DNA of 15,932 bases. It comes from DAOTWP01 sp034435675 (GTDB taxonomy: Bacteria > Chloroflexota > Anaerolineae > Aggregatilineales > Phototrophicaceae). Under the pieces are notes generated by a model. It searched no databases. It was not told where the DNA came from and worked only from the letters and a program-made list of their open reading frames with translations. The DNA lies in contig DAOTWP010000129.1 of NCBI GenBank assembly GCA_034435675.1, forward strand, positions 1-15,932, given 5' to 3'. A program made the position numbers and the translations under genes. Each line of letters opens with the position of its first letter. The stretch's first letter is position 1. Of the stretch, positions 1 to 6,807 are shown piece after piece.

Positions 1-108
1 AATTGGGTTGCTCCCCGCTCCTGGTGCCGAAGGCACGGTCGGGAGCGGGGTTGGGGGTGAGGGCTAGACAAGGGCATCGGGTGTCATGCTCATCTTGTTG
101 GACTACTA
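1..108 (+). mobile_element. MITE-like dispersed element, copy 1 (right part only)
   Basis: This is the right-hand part of the element seen whole at 1733-1951; its left part lies outside the window. Positions 1-108 match 1844-1951 closely, including a CCCCGCTCC / GGAGCGGGG stem and the inner GTGCC-GAA-GGCAC palindrome. The right end at 94-108 reads CTTGTTGGACTACTA. Its reverse complement, TAGTAGTCCAACAAG, matches the left end of the other copies, so the ends form a terminal inverted repeat. Similarity stops just after the CTA. Non-autonomous: no ORF of its own. Confidence 0.75.
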
Positions 109-217
109 GCGGAATCACCACTCAGGCTCTTTGGGCAATATTCAGCCGCATGAACCGCCCCCTGACACCAGCAGCGGGATTTCCGGCACTTCACAGCCCG
201 GCGACCCCGCGCAGCCG

Positions 218-1339
218 TCAGGGCGCTGCTGGCTGCCAGGTGATGCTGCCGGTTGCCAGCCCGATCTGGCAGTCGTTAAATTCTCCCGTACAGCCGGAGA
301 AGAAGAGCAGGTACTCCGCCCCGCTGTGGATAAATGTCGGATGGCAGACACAGTAGCTTGCCCATTCCTGGTTGACCTGCTGCCGCGTGAGGACGACAGA
401 CTCGCGTGTGCGGTAGGCGCGCCAGTGCAGCCCGTCTTCACTGGTCGCATACCCGATGAAGCTGGGGCAGCCAGTGGCTACGGCGTCGGGGCAGGTGTCG
501 CTGAACATCATCTCCCAGCCGTTTTCGCCGTACAGTACTGCTACCGCCCATGCAGCAAAAGCCTGCTCCGTGCCATCCGGGTTGAGTTCCAGAATCGGGT
601 CGCTGTTGGCATAGGGCGCTTCCGTCGTCGCCGGGTCGTCGTATTTTGTCCAGTGAATGCCGTCCGGCGAGGTCGCCATCCCAATCAGGCGCGGCAGCGG
701 CACAAGATAGTCCTGCCCGGCAGAGAAGTACATCACATAGCCGGCATCGGTGTGGATCACGGCATGCGGCATGATAAAGCCTTCGTCCCAATCGCCGGTT
801 GTGCCCGCTTCCAATACCGGGGTACTCTCGCGCTCCCATGGTCCAGCCGGGTCGTCCGCTACCGCCCGCCCGATATGCTGCCCTGGACCGGAGCAGGGGG
901 TCGAGTTTGCAGCATAATAGAGCACCCACTGATCGTCTTCCACCAGCGGTACGCCGCTGGAGACGCACATCGCGTCGTAACCCTCGCCGTCCGGTTCCAG
1001 AATCGGATTCTGCGCATAGCGGGTCCAGTTGATGCCATCCGGTGAGGTGGCAAAACCCACGGCGGCAGGTTTACCGGAACGCTGGCAGGAACCAGAATAG
1101 AACAGGTAAATCAGGTCATTATGCCGGATCACATGTGGCGCGAAGATCGTCCCGCATTCGCCGCCCCACTCTGCGTCAGTCTCGCGTGTAAAAACAGGGT
1201 TCTGGGGGTAAGCGGTGAACTCAATGATCGGGCTGCTGCCCGCGTCCTGAGCCTCAGTCAGCAGTGAAAAGACTGCCAGTACAGCAAGCATACAAACGAG
1301 TAGAACCGGAACGATTCTGCGAGTTCGTACGTGGATCAT
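218..1339 (-). CDS. Exported five-bladed beta-propeller protein, glycosidase-related (GH43/GH32/GH130-like fold)
   Basis: A 373-aa exported protein. Residues 7-30 are a basic-then-hydrophobic signal peptide. The mature part carries five repeats of an I/V-G-x-A-T-S-P-D-G-I-x-W type motif at about residues 94-105, 157-168, 219-230, 295-306 and 359-368, one per blade of a five-bladed propeller. Strand segments such as LIYLFYSGS and YVMYFSAG precede them. This pattern is known from the GH43/GH32/GH68/GH130 propellers and relatives, so a role in binding or cleaving an extracellular glycan is inferred. I cannot assign a catalytic triad. The mature chain has ten cysteines (62, 85, 125, 149, 283, 291, 330, 332, 350, 357), which suggests disulfides. 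The start was chosen at 1339 because AGGAAGG lies about 10 nt upstream and the signal peptide follows; a longer in-frame reading to 1528 lacks both. It stands alone, between two copies of a dispersed element. Confidence 0.88.
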   Translation of the reverse strand: MIHVRTRRIVPVLLVCMLAVLAVFSLLTEAQDAGSSPIIEFTAYPQNPVFTRETDAEWGGECGTIFAPHVIRHNDLIYLFYSGSCQRSGKPAAVGFATSPDGINWTRYAQNPILEPDGEGYDAMCVSSGVPLVEDDQWVLYYAANSTPCSGPGQHIGRAVADDPAGPWERESTPVLEAGTTGDWDEGFIMPHAVIHTDAGYVMYFSAGQDYLVPLPRLIGMATSPDGIHWTKYDDPATTEAPYANSDPILELNPDGTEQAFAAWAVAVLYGENGWEMMFSDTCPDAVATGCPSFIGYATSEDGLHWRAYRTRESVVLTRQQVNQEWASYCVCHPTFIHSGAEYLLFFSGCTGEFNDCQIGLATGSITWQPAAP

Positions 1340-1409
1340 CGTTGTGCCGTCCTTCCTGGAGAGGCACAGCGCAGATCGCCGCCGAATGCCTGAAGACGGC
1401 GACAGATGC

Positions 1410-1437
1410 GTTATGCCGTTCGTGATATTTTTCTCAA
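1410..1437 (-). promoter_or_regulatory. Candidate promoter for the propeller gene
   Basis: On the minus strand TTGAGA (1432-1437) and CATAAC (1410-1415) are separated by 16 bp, a fair match to sigma-70 type -35 and -10 boxes. They lie about 70 nt before the propeller start at 1339. Found by eye only. Confidence 0.3.
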
Positions 1438-1540
1438 GTGTACCTATAAAGTGTGCTGCTGTCCACAATAGTGTGAAGCCAAGTCTGCCCGGATGCGCCT
1501 GTGCCGCCCGCGCAACCCTGATGGACAACAGGCTTAGAAC

Positions 1541-1637
1541 CTAAGTACAACCACAGAAATCTCGCGGGATTATTTTCCGTAGCGGCAGGTCTCAGACCTG
1601 CCCCTACATCCGACATTTTCAATTTGGTTGTACTTAG
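1541..1637. mobile_element. 97-bp element with 13-bp perfect terminal inverted repeats
   Basis: CTAAGTACAACCA at 1541-1553 is the exact reverse complement of TGGTTGTACTTAG at 1625-1637. Between them, nearly central, is a 29-bp palindrome (1579-1607). If the TA next to each outer base is a target duplication, the element core is AGTACAACCA...TGGTTGTACT, as for TA-targeting elements. There is no coding capacity. It could be a miniature transposable element or a large structured hairpin. Only one copy is visible in this window. Confidence 0.5.
1579..1607. repeat. CTAC-type palindrome A
   Basis: GGCAGGTCT-c-AGACCTGCC is a perfect 9-bp inverted repeat with a one-base centre. It is flanked by GTAG on the left and CTAC on the right, which extend the symmetry. 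It belongs to a small family of intergenic hairpins in this window ending in CTAC. Confidence 0.7.
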
Positions 1638-1676
1638 CGTAAAAGCAGACCTATGCGATTGAGTGCCTTTCTCGTA

Positions 1677-1704
1677 GTAGTGGCGAAGCATGCTTCGCCT
1701 GTAC
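1677..1704. repeat. CTAC-type palindrome B
   Basis: GGCGAAGCA/TGCTTCGCC at 1682-1699 is an uninterrupted 18-bp perfect palindrome, flanked by GTAG (1677-1680) and GTAC (1701-1704). It has the same outer architecture as palindrome A with a different core. Confidence 0.7.
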
Positions 1705-1732
1705 ATTCGTGCTGTCCCGTCTGAACCTGGAC

Positions 1733-1951
1733 TAGCAAACTAACAAGGTTAAGTTGACTGCTCAGATCCAGCCTTCACCCCCTCAATCCCCCGCTCCCGA
1801 ACGCCGCTTCGCGGCTGGGTGAGGGGGAGGGAAAATCCCCGGCAATTGGGTTGCGCCCCGCTCCTGGTGCCGAAGGTACGGTCGGGAGCGGGGTTGGGGG
1901 TGAGGGCTAGCCAAAGGCAGCGGGTGCCATGCTCAGCTTGTCGCTGTACTA
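1733..1951 (+). mobile_element. MITE-like dispersed element, copy 2 (full length, 219 bp)
   Basis: The complete copy. The left end reads TAGCAAACTAACAAG, and the right end, reverse-complemented, reads TAGTACAGCGACAAG, giving an imperfect terminal inverted repeat of about 15 bp with consensus TAGYA-N3-YRACAAG. The outermost TA...TA suits a TA target-site duplication (inference). Internally the AGCCTTCACCCCCT stretch near 1769 is nearly complementary to AGGGGGTGAGGGCT-like sequence near 1895-1910, so much of the element can fold back on itself. It also holds the small hairpin GCCGC-TTC-GCGGC near 1802-1816 and the CCCCGCTCC/GGAGCGGGG stem. No ORF with a plausible product. A transposase supplied elsewhere would be needed to move it. 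Confidence 0.8.
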
Positions 1952-2021
1952 GCCATAAACCAGTCTTCCTGCGCAATGGATTAATGCAGGTTGACAAAAT
2001 ATTCAGGCAGCCCTGGTTGGC

Positions 2022-2045
2022 GGACACTCCGTTGAGTGTCCCTAC
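2022..2045. repeat. CTAC-type palindrome C
   Basis: GGACACTC-CGTT-GAGTGTCC is a perfect 8-bp stem with a 4-base loop, immediately followed by CTAC (2042-2045). It shares the GG...CC-CTAC frame with the other palindromes but has an unrelated stem core. Confidence 0.65.
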
Positions 2046-2246
2046 CCGTAGAGACGTGGTTCAAACGCAGTCTGCCCGGCATGTCCGCTCTGCCGTTATC
2101 CAGATATTTTCTTAAAGCACAGCAGCCCTTGTCTGGGTTTACGGATAGATACTTATGGAAGAATCAATCAGGTTGCCAACAAAGGGGATTAATCCCATTG
2201 TTCATCACGATCAGCGGCTGTCCGAAAATCCTGCCGCGTTGCGTTT

Positions 2247-2285
2247 GGGCGGGTCTCAGACCCGTCCCTACGGGAGCGCCCCTAC
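2247..2285. repeat. CTAC-type palindrome D with a repeated tail
   Basis: GGGCGGGTCT-c-AGACCCGTCC (2247-2267) is a 10-bp stem with one G-T wobble, followed by CTAC at 2268-2271. A second CCCCTACGGG unit follows directly (2279-2288 region), so the CCTACGGG tail is present twice in tandem. Confidence 0.65.
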
Positions 2286-2505
2286 GGGGGCAATCACGAA
2301 TGTTCAGACCACATCTGAGAAGCATTCATTTTGATTTATCCATTAGAAGACGCCTTATCGCCTGCTCCAGTTGCCGCGTGCCCGCATAGATCCAACTTGC
2401 GGTTTTCCGGTTTGCTGCCACAATACAGTTAGTGCCTGCTTTCACAAGTGTCGCAGCCTGCGCAGGCGGATCAATATCGTATCCGGTCACTGTGAGGAAT
2501 CGCTG

Positions 2506-4536
2506 ATGAAGGCGCTCAGACAGCACGCGGTGACACCGCTGCATAACCGCCCGCTTGCCGTTGTGCTGCTGCTGCTGATTGCCGCTGCGGGTGCGCTGAC
2601 GGTATTCGCGGTTGCGGATCAGGGCAGCGTTCGTCCAACCTCCGACTCGATTGTGTTTATCGCCGCCGCGCGCAGCCTGAACGCTGGTGCGGGCTTGACT
2701 ATTCCCTACGGCGCGCCAGACCCCACACCGCTGACCAACTTCCCCCCGCTGTACCCGGCGCTGCTGGCGCTGGTGGGCGGCATGCTGGGGGTTGATCCCG
2801 CAAGTGTTGTGCTGGGGTTGAACAGCCTGGTCTTTGCGCTGACCCTGCTGCTGGTTGGCGCGGCAGTGCTGCGCTACAGCGGCGGTTCGCTCTATACGGC
2901 GGTCTTCGCAGCGCTGCTGACACTTTCCGGCGTGGTCATCAGCGAGATTTACTGGAGTCTCCTCACCGAGCCGTTGTATATCCTGCTGGGGCTGCTGGGG
3001 CTGCATGCGCTGCTGCGCTATTACGAGACCGATCAGCAGCGCTGGCTGCTGCTGGCAGGCGTCGCGCTGGCGCTGGCGACCCTGACGCGCTTTGCGGGCG
3101 CGGCGCTGGTGGGCACGGGCGTGCTGGTGCTGCTGGTACACCGCCAGCCGGTCGCCCGGCGGCTGCGGGCTGTCGTGCTGTTGGTGGTGCTGAGTCTGCT
3201 GCCGCTGGTCGTCTGGCTGCTGCTCAACGGGCAGGGCGCGGGCAGCCCGGTCAACCGCGATTTGGCGTTCAACCCGTTCACCCTCAATGATCTGTACGCG
3301 CTGGTGCGCGGCATTGCCTACTGGTTGTGGCTGCCGGATGGGCTGCTGCTGCCCGTCTTTCTGCTGCTGCTGCTGGTTTATGTGTTTGGCATGGGCAGCG
3401 CGGCGCACAGCTTCGCTCGGCTGCGGGCGGCAGTGTGGGCAGTGCTGCGCCAGCTTCCGGCGGCGGCGTGGGTTTATCTGCTCTTCAGCGGCGTCTACTG
3501 CCTGTTTCTGCTGGCGTCCATCACATTTATCGACAACTTCATCTATCTCGACCAGCGCATTCTGTCACCTGCCTACGTGCCGCTGGTCATCGCCGGAACG
3601 CTGCTGGCGCAGGGTGTCCTGCGTGTTGCCCTGCGCACCCGCCGCCCGGCGTGGCTGAGCGTGCTGCTGCCGGGGCTGCTGCTGGCATTGTATGTGCAGC
3701 CCTACGCGACCAACCTGCCTGACGTACAGCAGCAGTTCCTGCGCGATTGGCAGAGTGTGCGGGATTACTGGGCGCAGTCCGGCACGCTCGGCTATGTGCG
3801 GGCACTGCCGCCGGAAACAACGGTTTACTCCAATGCGCCGGACTGGATTTATTACTACACCGGCAGGCTGACCTATGCCCTGCCGCGCCTGTTTTCGCCC
3901 ACGTCACTGCGCCCCAATGCAGATTATGCGCAGGAACTCGCGCAGATTGCGACGCGGCTGGATGTGTCAGGCGGTGTGCTTGTGTTGTTTGACCGCTACC
4001 GGGATCGCAATTATTACCCGCAGGAAGAGGCGCTGTTCGCCGGGCTGTCCCTGCGTTTACAGGCGACGTTTGCCGACGGTGTGGCTTACGAGATCGTCTT
4101 GCCGCCGCCGAATGCCCAGCCGATTGTCTTTTTCGGTCGGAACCGCGCAGACGGGCTGGCACTGACGGCGTGGTCGCGGCTGCACGCGGAGACCCCGGTG
4201 CGTGCCTGTGATGTGCTGACTGTGGAAACATGGTGGCAGAGTGCCGTGCCTGTGGCGGGGACACGCGGCGTGTCGCTGGTGCTGCTCGATGCGGCGGGGA
4301 CGCCACTGGCGCATTCGGCTTATGCGCTGCTGCGCGTGCCGCAGAACTGGCAGCCGACCATGCCGCTGTTCGACAGCCGCTCACTGACCGTGCCGTGTAC
4401 GCTGCCAGCGGGCGAATACCGGCTGGCGCTGGGGGTCTACGCGATGCCCGGCAGCGAGGGTTTGTCGGTCTGGCTGCCAGATGGCACACACGCCGGCGGG
4501 TGGCTGCCGTTGGAAACGCTGGTGGTCGGGCAGTGA
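2506..4536 (+). CDS. GT-C family membrane glycosyltransferase (GT39/ArnT-like) with C-terminal beta-sandwich domain
   Basis: A 676-aa integral membrane protein. About eleven hydrophobic segments run from residue 18 to 400. The first outer loop holds S-D-S (Asp47), followed by PLTNFPPLYPALLAL (75-89) and the T-E-P-L-Y motif after residue 153; these are hallmarks of the polyprenyl-phosphate-sugar-using GT-C families, in which a loop-1 acidic residue is catalytic. Transfer of a sugar to an envelope glycan, lipid or protein outside the membrane is therefore likely; the acceptor is unknown. Residues about 540-676 form a soluble, strand-rich domain ending in AGEYRLALGVYAMPG, an appendage I associate with chloroflexotal GT-C proteins. 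GAGGAA sits 7 nt before the ATG at 2506, and the upstream in-frame residues look non-coding, so this start is preferred. It converges on the lipocalin-like gene with a 19-nt gap. Confidence 0.88.
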   Translation: MKALRQHAVTPLHNRPLAVVLLLLIAAAGALTVFAVADQGSVRPTSDSIVFIAAARSLNAGAGLTIPYGAPDPTPLTNFPPLYPALLALVGGMLGVDPASVVLGLNSLVFALTLLLVGAAVLRYSGGSLYTAVFAALLTLSGVVISEIYWSLLTEPLYILLGLLGLHALLRYYETDQQRWLLLAGVALALATLTRFAGAALVGTGVLVLLVHRQPVARRLRAVVLLVVLSLLPLVVWLLLNGQGAGSPVNRDLAFNPFTLNDLYALVRGIAYWLWLPDGLLLPVFLLLLLVYVFGMGSAAHSFARLRAAVWAVLRQLPAAAWVYLLFSGVYCLFLLASITFIDNFIYLDQRILSPAYVPLVIAGTLLAQGVLRVALRTRRPAWLSVLLPGLLLALYVQPYATNLPDVQQQFLRDWQSVRDYWAQSGTLGYVRALPPETTVYSNAPDWIYYYTGRLTYALPRLFSPTSLRPNADYAQELAQIATRLDVSGGVLVLFDRYRDRNYYPQEEALFAGLSLRLQATFADGVAYEIVLPPPNAQPIVFFGRNRADGLALTAWSRLHAETPVRACDVLTVETWWQSAVPVAGTRGVSLVLLDAAGTPLAHSAYALLRVPQNWQPTMPLFDSRSLTVPCTLPAGEYRLALGVYAMPGSEGLSVWLPDGTHAGGWLPLETLVVGQ

Positions 4537-4555
4537 GGCATACGCGCCCGCACGG

Positions 4556-5755
4556 TTAGAACCGCCCCGCCATCTGCTCGACATAGCCGGTCAGTTCGGC
4601 GTAGCCGTAGCCGGTGACGTCACCGCTGACCTGCACCGCGCCTTCCCAGTAGGTCACGTTCGCCTGCAATTCCTGGTCTGCCAGCAGCGGCGTGACGACC
4701 AGCCGCAGCGCCGCGCCCTGCGGCGGGGTGATCGTCATCTCCCATCCGGCAGGGTAGACGGCGCCCGTGTGCGGACTCTGCCAGGTGGCAGTGGGCGTGA
4801 TACGGATGGCGTCGGATGGCAGATACTGCGTGCTGCCGTCGGCGTTCACCAGCAGCCCGCCGAATGCCGGTTCCTTGTCACCGTCGGTCAGACGAATCTG
4901 CCCGACCATCAGTTCGCGCCCATCGTCGAAAATCAGCCCGAACCAGTCCCAGCCCTGCGCATTTGCCGCCAGTGCGCTGGTGCTGAACTCGTGATCCATC
5001 CACGTCGTGCCGCTGACGGTGAACGTCTCAGCGCCAATGGTGAGCGTGCCGCCCGTGACCAGCCGCGAGAGCGAGTAGTAGTAGCTGGCATTGCCCGGCT
5101 CGGCGCTTTTGGGACTCAAGCCGTTTTCCCCCTGCAAGGCGGGCGGCTTGACCTGTTCCAGCGTCAGCGCAACGGCAAAGGGCACGCCGTCCAGTTCGGC
5201 GGCAGCGCTGATCTGCTGCTGTGTGGCGTCCGCGTTCAGCCCGCGCACCTCGAAATCTTCAACCCATACGCGGAACGGTGCATCGGGCGTGCGGTCATCC
5301 GGCAGCGAACCGGCGAGACCGGCGCTGCCCCTGCCGTAGCGCTCGGCATGGTAAAAGCGTTCGCCCGCGATGTCGCTGACGGTGAAATGCACCAGATAAA
5401 TCTGGTTGGTGCGCCATTCGCTGCTGCTGGCGTAGGCGTCTGCCTGATCCGGCGGCAGGATAGCGCGGCGGAAGATGGTGAACTGGAAGCCGAAGCGCCG
5501 CCCGTCCTCGGTGGACAGGTTGCCGGTGTAGTACCACCATTCGGTCTGGAAGGCGTTGTGCGCGCCGTGATCGCGCGGGAACTGCCATGGATAGGGGTCC
5601 ATGGCGCGGGCGAACCCGGCGGTGTCGATCTGCGCGTCTGTCAGCACGGCGCTGGCGCTGACCTCGCCGTCCCCGGCGGTGTCCAGCAGGCTGACCCCCA
5701 GCAGGACGATGACGACCACCAGCAGCCCCGCCGCCACAAATTTCCACATGAGCAT
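4556..5755 (-). CDS. CrtC/AttH-type lipocalin-like domain protein
   Basis: A 399-aa protein with an N-terminal membrane anchor or signal (residues 5-24) followed by an exported domain. Family signatures are clear: TEWWYYTGNL (71-80) followed by GRRFGFQFTIFRR, then WMDHEFS (252-258), GWDWFGL (268-274) and a C-terminal YWEGAVQVSG plus GYGYAELTGY block. These mark the two-lobed lipocalin-like family that includes AttH and the carotenoid hydratase CrtC. Most members are not carotenoid enzymes, and no carotenoid gene is nearby, so binding or modification of a hydrophobic ligand at the envelope is the safest reading. AttH-like proteins are often found with ABC transporter genes; none is visible here. 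GAGGG lies 4 nt before the ATG at 5755; an in-frame ATG two codons later (5749) has better spacing and may be the true start. Transcribed divergently from the retropepsin unit. Confidence 0.88.
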   Translation of the reverse strand: MLMWKFVAAGLLVVVIVLLGVSLLDTAGDGEVSASAVLTDAQIDTAGFARAMDPYPWQFPRDHGAHNAFQTEWWYYTGNLSTEDGRRFGFQFTIFRRAILPPDQADAYASSSEWRTNQIYLVHFTVSDIAGERFYHAERYGRGSAGLAGSLPDDRTPDAPFRVWVEDFEVRGLNADATQQQISAAAELDGVPFAVALTLEQVKPPALQGENGLSPKSAEPGNASYYYSLSRLVTGGTLTIGAETFTVSGTTWMDHEFSTSALAANAQGWDWFGLIFDDGRELMVGQIRLTDGDKEPAFGGLLVNADGSTQYLPSDAIRITPTATWQSPHTGAVYPAGWEMTITPPQGAALRLVVTPLLADQELQANVTYWEGAVQVSGDVTGYGYAELTGYVEQMAGRF

Positions 5756-5912
5756 GCTGCCCTCACTCTGCTGCGAACAAAACTGCGCACAGGGTAGCAG
5801 ACGTGCATGAGCCGCGCGTTAAACGGACGTGCGCGTTGGGGCAGTTGGGGCAGGTGGTGGTCGGCACACGGCTGCGCGCCAGGAAAGTGCCCGGCGCGAC
5901 GACTACGACTAC

Positions 5913-5925
5913 AACAATGGTTGTT
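5913..5925. promoter_or_regulatory. Small inverted repeat, possible operator
   Basis: AACAA-TGG-TTGTT is a 5-bp inverted repeat immediately upstream of the extended -10 box at 5929. Its position in the -35 region would suit a repressor or activator site for the pair that follows. Short enough to be chance. Confidence 0.25.
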
Positions 5926-5928
5926 CAC

Positions 5929-5937
5929 TGCTATACT
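5929..5937 (+). promoter_or_regulatory. Extended -10 promoter for the antitoxin-like/retropepsin pair
   Basis: TGCTATACT fits the extended -10 form TG-N-TATAAT at five of six hexamer bases. No good -35 box is seen at 17 bp, as is common for extended -10 promoters. Transcription would begin near 5944, giving a leader of about 50 nt before the ATG at 5994. Confidence 0.45.
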
Positions 5938-5993
5938 CAATTAGGAGGGATGTTGAGGAATAACTTTCGGGTCGAAGGTGAGGAGTTGTGAAC

Positions 5994-6209
5994 ATGAGCT
6001 TTGAACAGTTGGTCTCCGAACTGCAAAAACTCAACCGGGCGGACAAGCTGCGCGCGATGCAGATTCTGGTCAGCGCGCTTTCCGCTGAGGAAGACGCCTG
6101 GCTGATTCCCGGCGTAAGCTATGAGATCATCACACCCTATGGCAATGAAGCCGCCGCTCAAGTGTTGTTGGATGTGCTGCAAACCGCAGACCAGCAGGCG
6201 CAATCCTAA
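5994..6209 (+). CDS. Small antitoxin-like protein coupled to a retropepsin-like protease
   Basis: A 71-aa acidic protein with no signal peptide. Residues 1-33 form an amphipathic helical segment with the pattern SFEQLVSELQKLNRADKLRA, resembling the N-terminal helix pair of addiction-module antitoxins and of small partner proteins in cyanobacteria. The second half holds PGVSYEIITPYGNEAAAQVL (39-58), which I recall as a short conserved box (G-x-x-Y-x-I-x-x-P-Y) in proteins encoded directly upstream of retropepsin-like genes. That recollection is from memory and needs a search. AGGTGAGGAG at 5976-5985 is 8 nt before the ATG at 5994, which favours it over a GTG at 5988 only 2 nt from the same site. 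Its TAA overlaps the next start by one base (TAATG), so translation of the pair is probably coupled. Function unknown. Confidence 0.82.
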   Translation: MSFEQLVSELQKLNRADKLRAMQILVSALSAEEDAWLIPGVSYEIITPYGNEAAAQVLLDVLQTADQQAQS

Positions 6210-6625
6210 TGGTGCTGTTCCCCTATACCTTCGCAGATCGTTTGCCCGGCAGCCTCATGCCCCGCCTGCCGCTGATGCTGATGCTTGGCAGTCATTCAGC
6301 AGAGGTGGTTGGACTGCTGGATACCGGAGCGGCAGTGAATGTGCTGCCGTATCGGGTCGGGTTGGCGTTGGGTGCTGTCTGGGAAGCGCAGACAACAGTT
6401 GTTCCGTTGACAGGCAGCTTGGGGCAGGTCGATGCACGAGCACTGATCCTGATGGCGTCACACCCACAAATCACCTCCCATGAGGCGGTACGGCTGGTGT
6501 TTGCGTGGACGCATCTGGAAACAGCGCCTGTCATCTTTGGACAGATGAACTTCTTCCTCGAATTTGATGTGTGTTTCTATCGCTCACAAAGTATGTTCGA
6601 CGTGCGGCTGAAGGACGGTGATTAG
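6209..6625 (+). CDS. Retropepsin-like aspartic protease
   Basis: A 138-aa protein with the size and signatures of single-domain retropepsin-like proteases. Residues 35-47 read V-G-L-L-D-T-G-A-A-V-N-V-L, containing the catalytic D-T-G-A motif (Asp38) after a hydrophobic strand. Near the C-terminus, V-I-F-G-Q-M-N-F-F (108-116) corresponds to the conserved hydrophobic-hydrophobic-Gly motif, and the chain ends with the F-x-V-x-F-x-R strand typical of the family. Such proteins must dimerise to complete the active site with two D-T-G motifs. No signal peptide, so a cytoplasmic protease; the substrate is unknown. It starts at the ATG overlapping the stop of the 71-aa gene, with no strong ribosome-binding site of its own, consistent with translational coupling. 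Related to retroviral proteases by fold only; nothing viral is nearby. Confidence 0.85.
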   Translation: MVLFPYTFADRLPGSLMPRLPLMLMLGSHSAEVVGLLDTGAAVNVLPYRVGLALGAVWEAQTTVVPLTGSLGQVDARALILMASHPQITSHEAVRLVFAWTHLETAPVIFGQMNFFLEFDVCFYRSQSMFDVRLKDGD

Positions 6626-6807
6626 CGCAGCTTTGTTACTTTGCCCCGTGCCCGTCAAGCGAATCTAAAGCGCAGCCCCGCAGCGGATCCCGCGCACGAA
6701 CAGACAAGCAGCAAAAACCTGTACCTTTTTCATAGTTCTTTGTGCTTTTCGCTGCCGTCCCTGTGCGACAATTAAGTTATCTAACGCCTTTAAGAAGGGC
6801 TTATCAC

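Larger units (their letters stand above)
1340..2505. other. Divergent gene-free region rich in repeats
   Basis: About 1.17 kb between two divergently transcribed genes. I see no ORF here with a ribosome-binding site or protein-like composition; the short open frames are driven by repeat sequence. It holds a candidate promoter for the minus-strand gene (1410-1437), a 97-bp element with terminal inverted repeats (1541-1637), a 219-bp MITE-like element (1733-1951) and four palindromes of a CTAC-ending family (1579, 1677, 2022, 2247). The stretch 2290-2490 shows nothing I can name apart from the ribosome-binding site of the next gene. Confidence 0.7.

Noticed and set aside
131..1045. Long plus-strand open frame over the propeller gene
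   Set aside because: Antisense shadow: arginine- and valine-rich with no ribosome-binding site, while the minus strand encodes a coherent signal peptide and five propeller repeats.
2326..3408. Glutamine-rich minus-strand open frame of 360 codons
   Set aside because: Mirror image of the CTG/CAG-rich leucine codons of the glycosyltransferase gene; low-complexity Gln/Arg composition with no domain.
4481..5797. Plus-strand frame of 438 codons
   Set aside because: Covers the lipocalin-like gene in antisense; no ribosome-binding site or recognisable domain, and the opposite strand carries family signatures.
5835..5860. G-rich stretch with two GTTGGGGCA units, possible G-quadruplex
   Set aside because: Only two runs of four G; the others are GG, so a stable quadruplex is unlikely.
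5950..5991. Possible 13-residue leader peptide (ATG at 5950) before the antitoxin-like gene
   Set aside because: The AGGAGG is only one base from the ATG, too close for efficient initiation, and no attenuator hairpin is visible.
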